Assembly: GCA_964384675.1 (NCBI GenBank)
Contig: CAYLNK010000037.1
Span: 1-32,106 of the forward strand
Length of the DNA stretch: 32,106 nucleotides
Source of the DNA: CAYLNK01 sp964384675
GTDB taxonomy: Bacteria; Acidobacteriota; Thermoanaerobaculia; UBA5066
Direction of reading: 5' to 3'
Under the pieces are notes generated by a model, which was given only the letters and a program-made list of their open reading frames with translations, ran no database searches and was not told the DNA's origin. A program made the translations under genes and the position numbers. Positions 31,321 to 32,106 of the stretch are shown here, one piece after another (within the stretch, counting starts at the first letter, position 1; each line of letters opens with the position of its first letter).

Positions 31321-32106
31321 TCACGGCTGGCGGACGGAGAAGGTGTCGCAGGCGTTCACCTGGCCCGTCGTCATCCCCTTCTTGAACCAGGCGACGCGCT
31401 GGGCCGAGGAGCCGTGCGTCCACGTCTCGGGGTTGACGCGCCGGCCGGCGCCGCGCTGCAGGCGGTCGTCGCCGATGGCCGTTGCGGCGCCGAGCGCCTC
31501 CTCCACGTCGCCCTGCTCCAGGATGCTCCGCTGCGCGGTGGAGTGGCCCCAGACGCCGGCCAGGCAATCGGCCTGCAGCTCGAGCCGCACCGAGAGGTCG
31601 TTGGCGAGGTCGGGTCGCTGCTCCTGCTGCCGCCGCATCTTCTCGTCGATCCCGAGGAGGTGCTGGACGTGGTGGCCCACCTCGTGCGCGATCACGTACG
31701 CCTGCGCGAAATCGCCCGGCGCGCCGAAGCGGCTCTTCAGCTCGTCGTAGAACGCCAGGTCGACGTACACCTTCAGGTCGGCCGGACAGTAGAACGGTCC
31801 CATCGCAGCGTCGGCCGCGCCGCAGCCCGAGCTCGTGCCGTCGCGGAAGACCACGAGCGCGGCGTCGCGGTAGGGCCGTCCGGAGGCCTGGAACGTGCGC
31901 GCCCAGACGCTCTGCACGTCGTCGAGCACGAAGCCGACGAAGCGGAAGGCCAGCTCCTCGTCGGGGGAGCTCGAGCGCGGCGCGGACGGGCCGCCCGTCG
32001 TGGCTGACGGGCCGCCCGTCGTGGCTGACGGGCCGCCCGTGCCCGAGACGAGCGCGAAGAAGTTCCGCTTGAAGACGATCGAGAGGATCGCGAGGACGAC
32101 GAAACC
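31321..32106 (-). CDS. Membrane-anchored neutral zinc metallopeptidase (YpfJ family), N-terminus beyond the right edge
   Basis: The frame is open from the right edge to the stop at 31321-31323, giving 261 residues in the window. It begins inside a membrane helix (GFVVLAILSIVFKRNFFALV), followed by a Gly/Pro/Ser/Thr linker built from a 21-bp tandem repeat, then the peptidase domain. The motif HEVGHH (complement of 31669-31686) is the zinc site, and a downstream ELQADCLAGVWGHS segment supplies the third-ligand region, both typical of the YpfJ/putative neutral zinc metallopeptidase family (PF04228). Conserved Cys pairs (SGCG, FYCP, ACDTF) suggest an exported domain with disulfides. The true start is probably less than 100 codons beyond the window. 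It is convergent with the macro-domain gene; the 100-bp gap between them shows nothing recognisable. Confidence 0.93.
   Translation of the reverse strand, partial: GFVVLAILSIVFKRNFFALVSGTGGPSATTGGPSATTGGPSAPRSSSPDEELAFRFVGFVLDDVQSVWARTFQASGRPYRDAALVVFRDGTSSGCGAADAAMGPFYCPADLKVYVDLAFYDELKSRFGAPGDFAQAYVIAHEVGHHVQHLLGIDEKMRRQQEQRPDLANDLSVRLELQADCLAGVWGHSTAQRSILEQGDVEEALGAATAIGDDRLQRGAGRRVNPETWTHGSSAQRVAWFKKGMTTGQVNACDTFSVRQP
31985..32040. repeat. 21-bp in-frame tandem repeat (2.7 copies)
   Basis: Units starting at 31985 and 32006 are identical over 21 bp, and a 14-bp partial copy starts at 32027. Each unit encodes one Gly-Gly-Pro-Ser-Ala-Thr-Thr heptad of the linker in the YpfJ-type peptidase. 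Identity at the DNA level suggests recent slippage, so the linker length may vary between strains. Confidence 0.85.

Overview
The window is a gene-dense, very GC-rich (roughly 70%) bacterial chromosome segment. It has short intergenic gaps, many GTG starts and frequent four-base GTGA or ATGA stop/start overlaps. Signal peptides, a lipobox, an outer-membrane barrel, a LolA-like protein and a VgrG spike indicate a diderm. A bacilliredoxin, M14 and YpfJ-type metallopeptidases, an extracellular multiheme cytochrome and a cytosolic-type uptake hydrogenase would suit an Acidobacteriota member (Thermoanaerobaculia-like) or a Myxococcota-like lineage. No rRNA, tRNA, CRISPR array, transposase or prophage core was seen, so the taxonomic guess rests on gene content only.

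Layout. 1-149 holds the 5' end of a leftward secreted protein. 275-3453 encodes a gluzincin metallopeptidase and a lipoprotein with a CxxC thioredoxin fold. 3490-10634 is the most interesting block: a membrane histidine kinase with a CxxCH haem motif in its periplasmic sensor, an NtrC-type sigma54 activator, a small receiver lacking the phospho-acceptor Asp, a perfect 40-bp palindrome, a good -24/-12 sigma54 promoter, and a 1209-residue secreted octahaem cytochrome with a strong terminator. The palindrome lies about 95 bp upstream of the predicted transcription start, where an enhancer-binding protein would be expected to bind. I read this as a self-contained haem/redox-sensing circuit controlling one large extracellular cytochrome.

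10659-12530 contains an esterase, a bacilliredoxin, a repeat-rich intergenic patch (a REP-like hairpin, a short dyad and 9-bp tandem repeats) and a small secreted beta-sandwich protein. 12575-18333 is an overlapping operon of an M14 carboxypeptidase-like protein, a LolD/MacB-type ATPase and a two-module FtsX permease. 18480-23160 encodes a [NiFe] hydrogenase small subunit, large subunit and maturation protease, followed immediately by a soluble hybrid histidine kinase with two receivers. The small subunit has Asp in place of one proximal-cluster Cys.

23186-24150 (minus) encodes a periplasmic RidA protein and a VOC protein with a histone-like basic tail. 24319-28627 is a type VI secretion tip cassette: VgrG, a PAAR protein with an unrecognised insert, and a two-repeat protein that may be an adaptor. 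28662-30657 pairs a LolA-like protein with a predicted outer-membrane barrel whose signal peptide is complete only if translation starts at an ATT codon. A macro-domain protein and the C-terminal part of a membrane-anchored YpfJ-type metallopeptidase close the window.

Several genes without a Shine-Dalgarno sequence carry a TANNNT-like hexamer 8-9 nt before the start codon, suggesting that leaderless transcripts are common in this organism.
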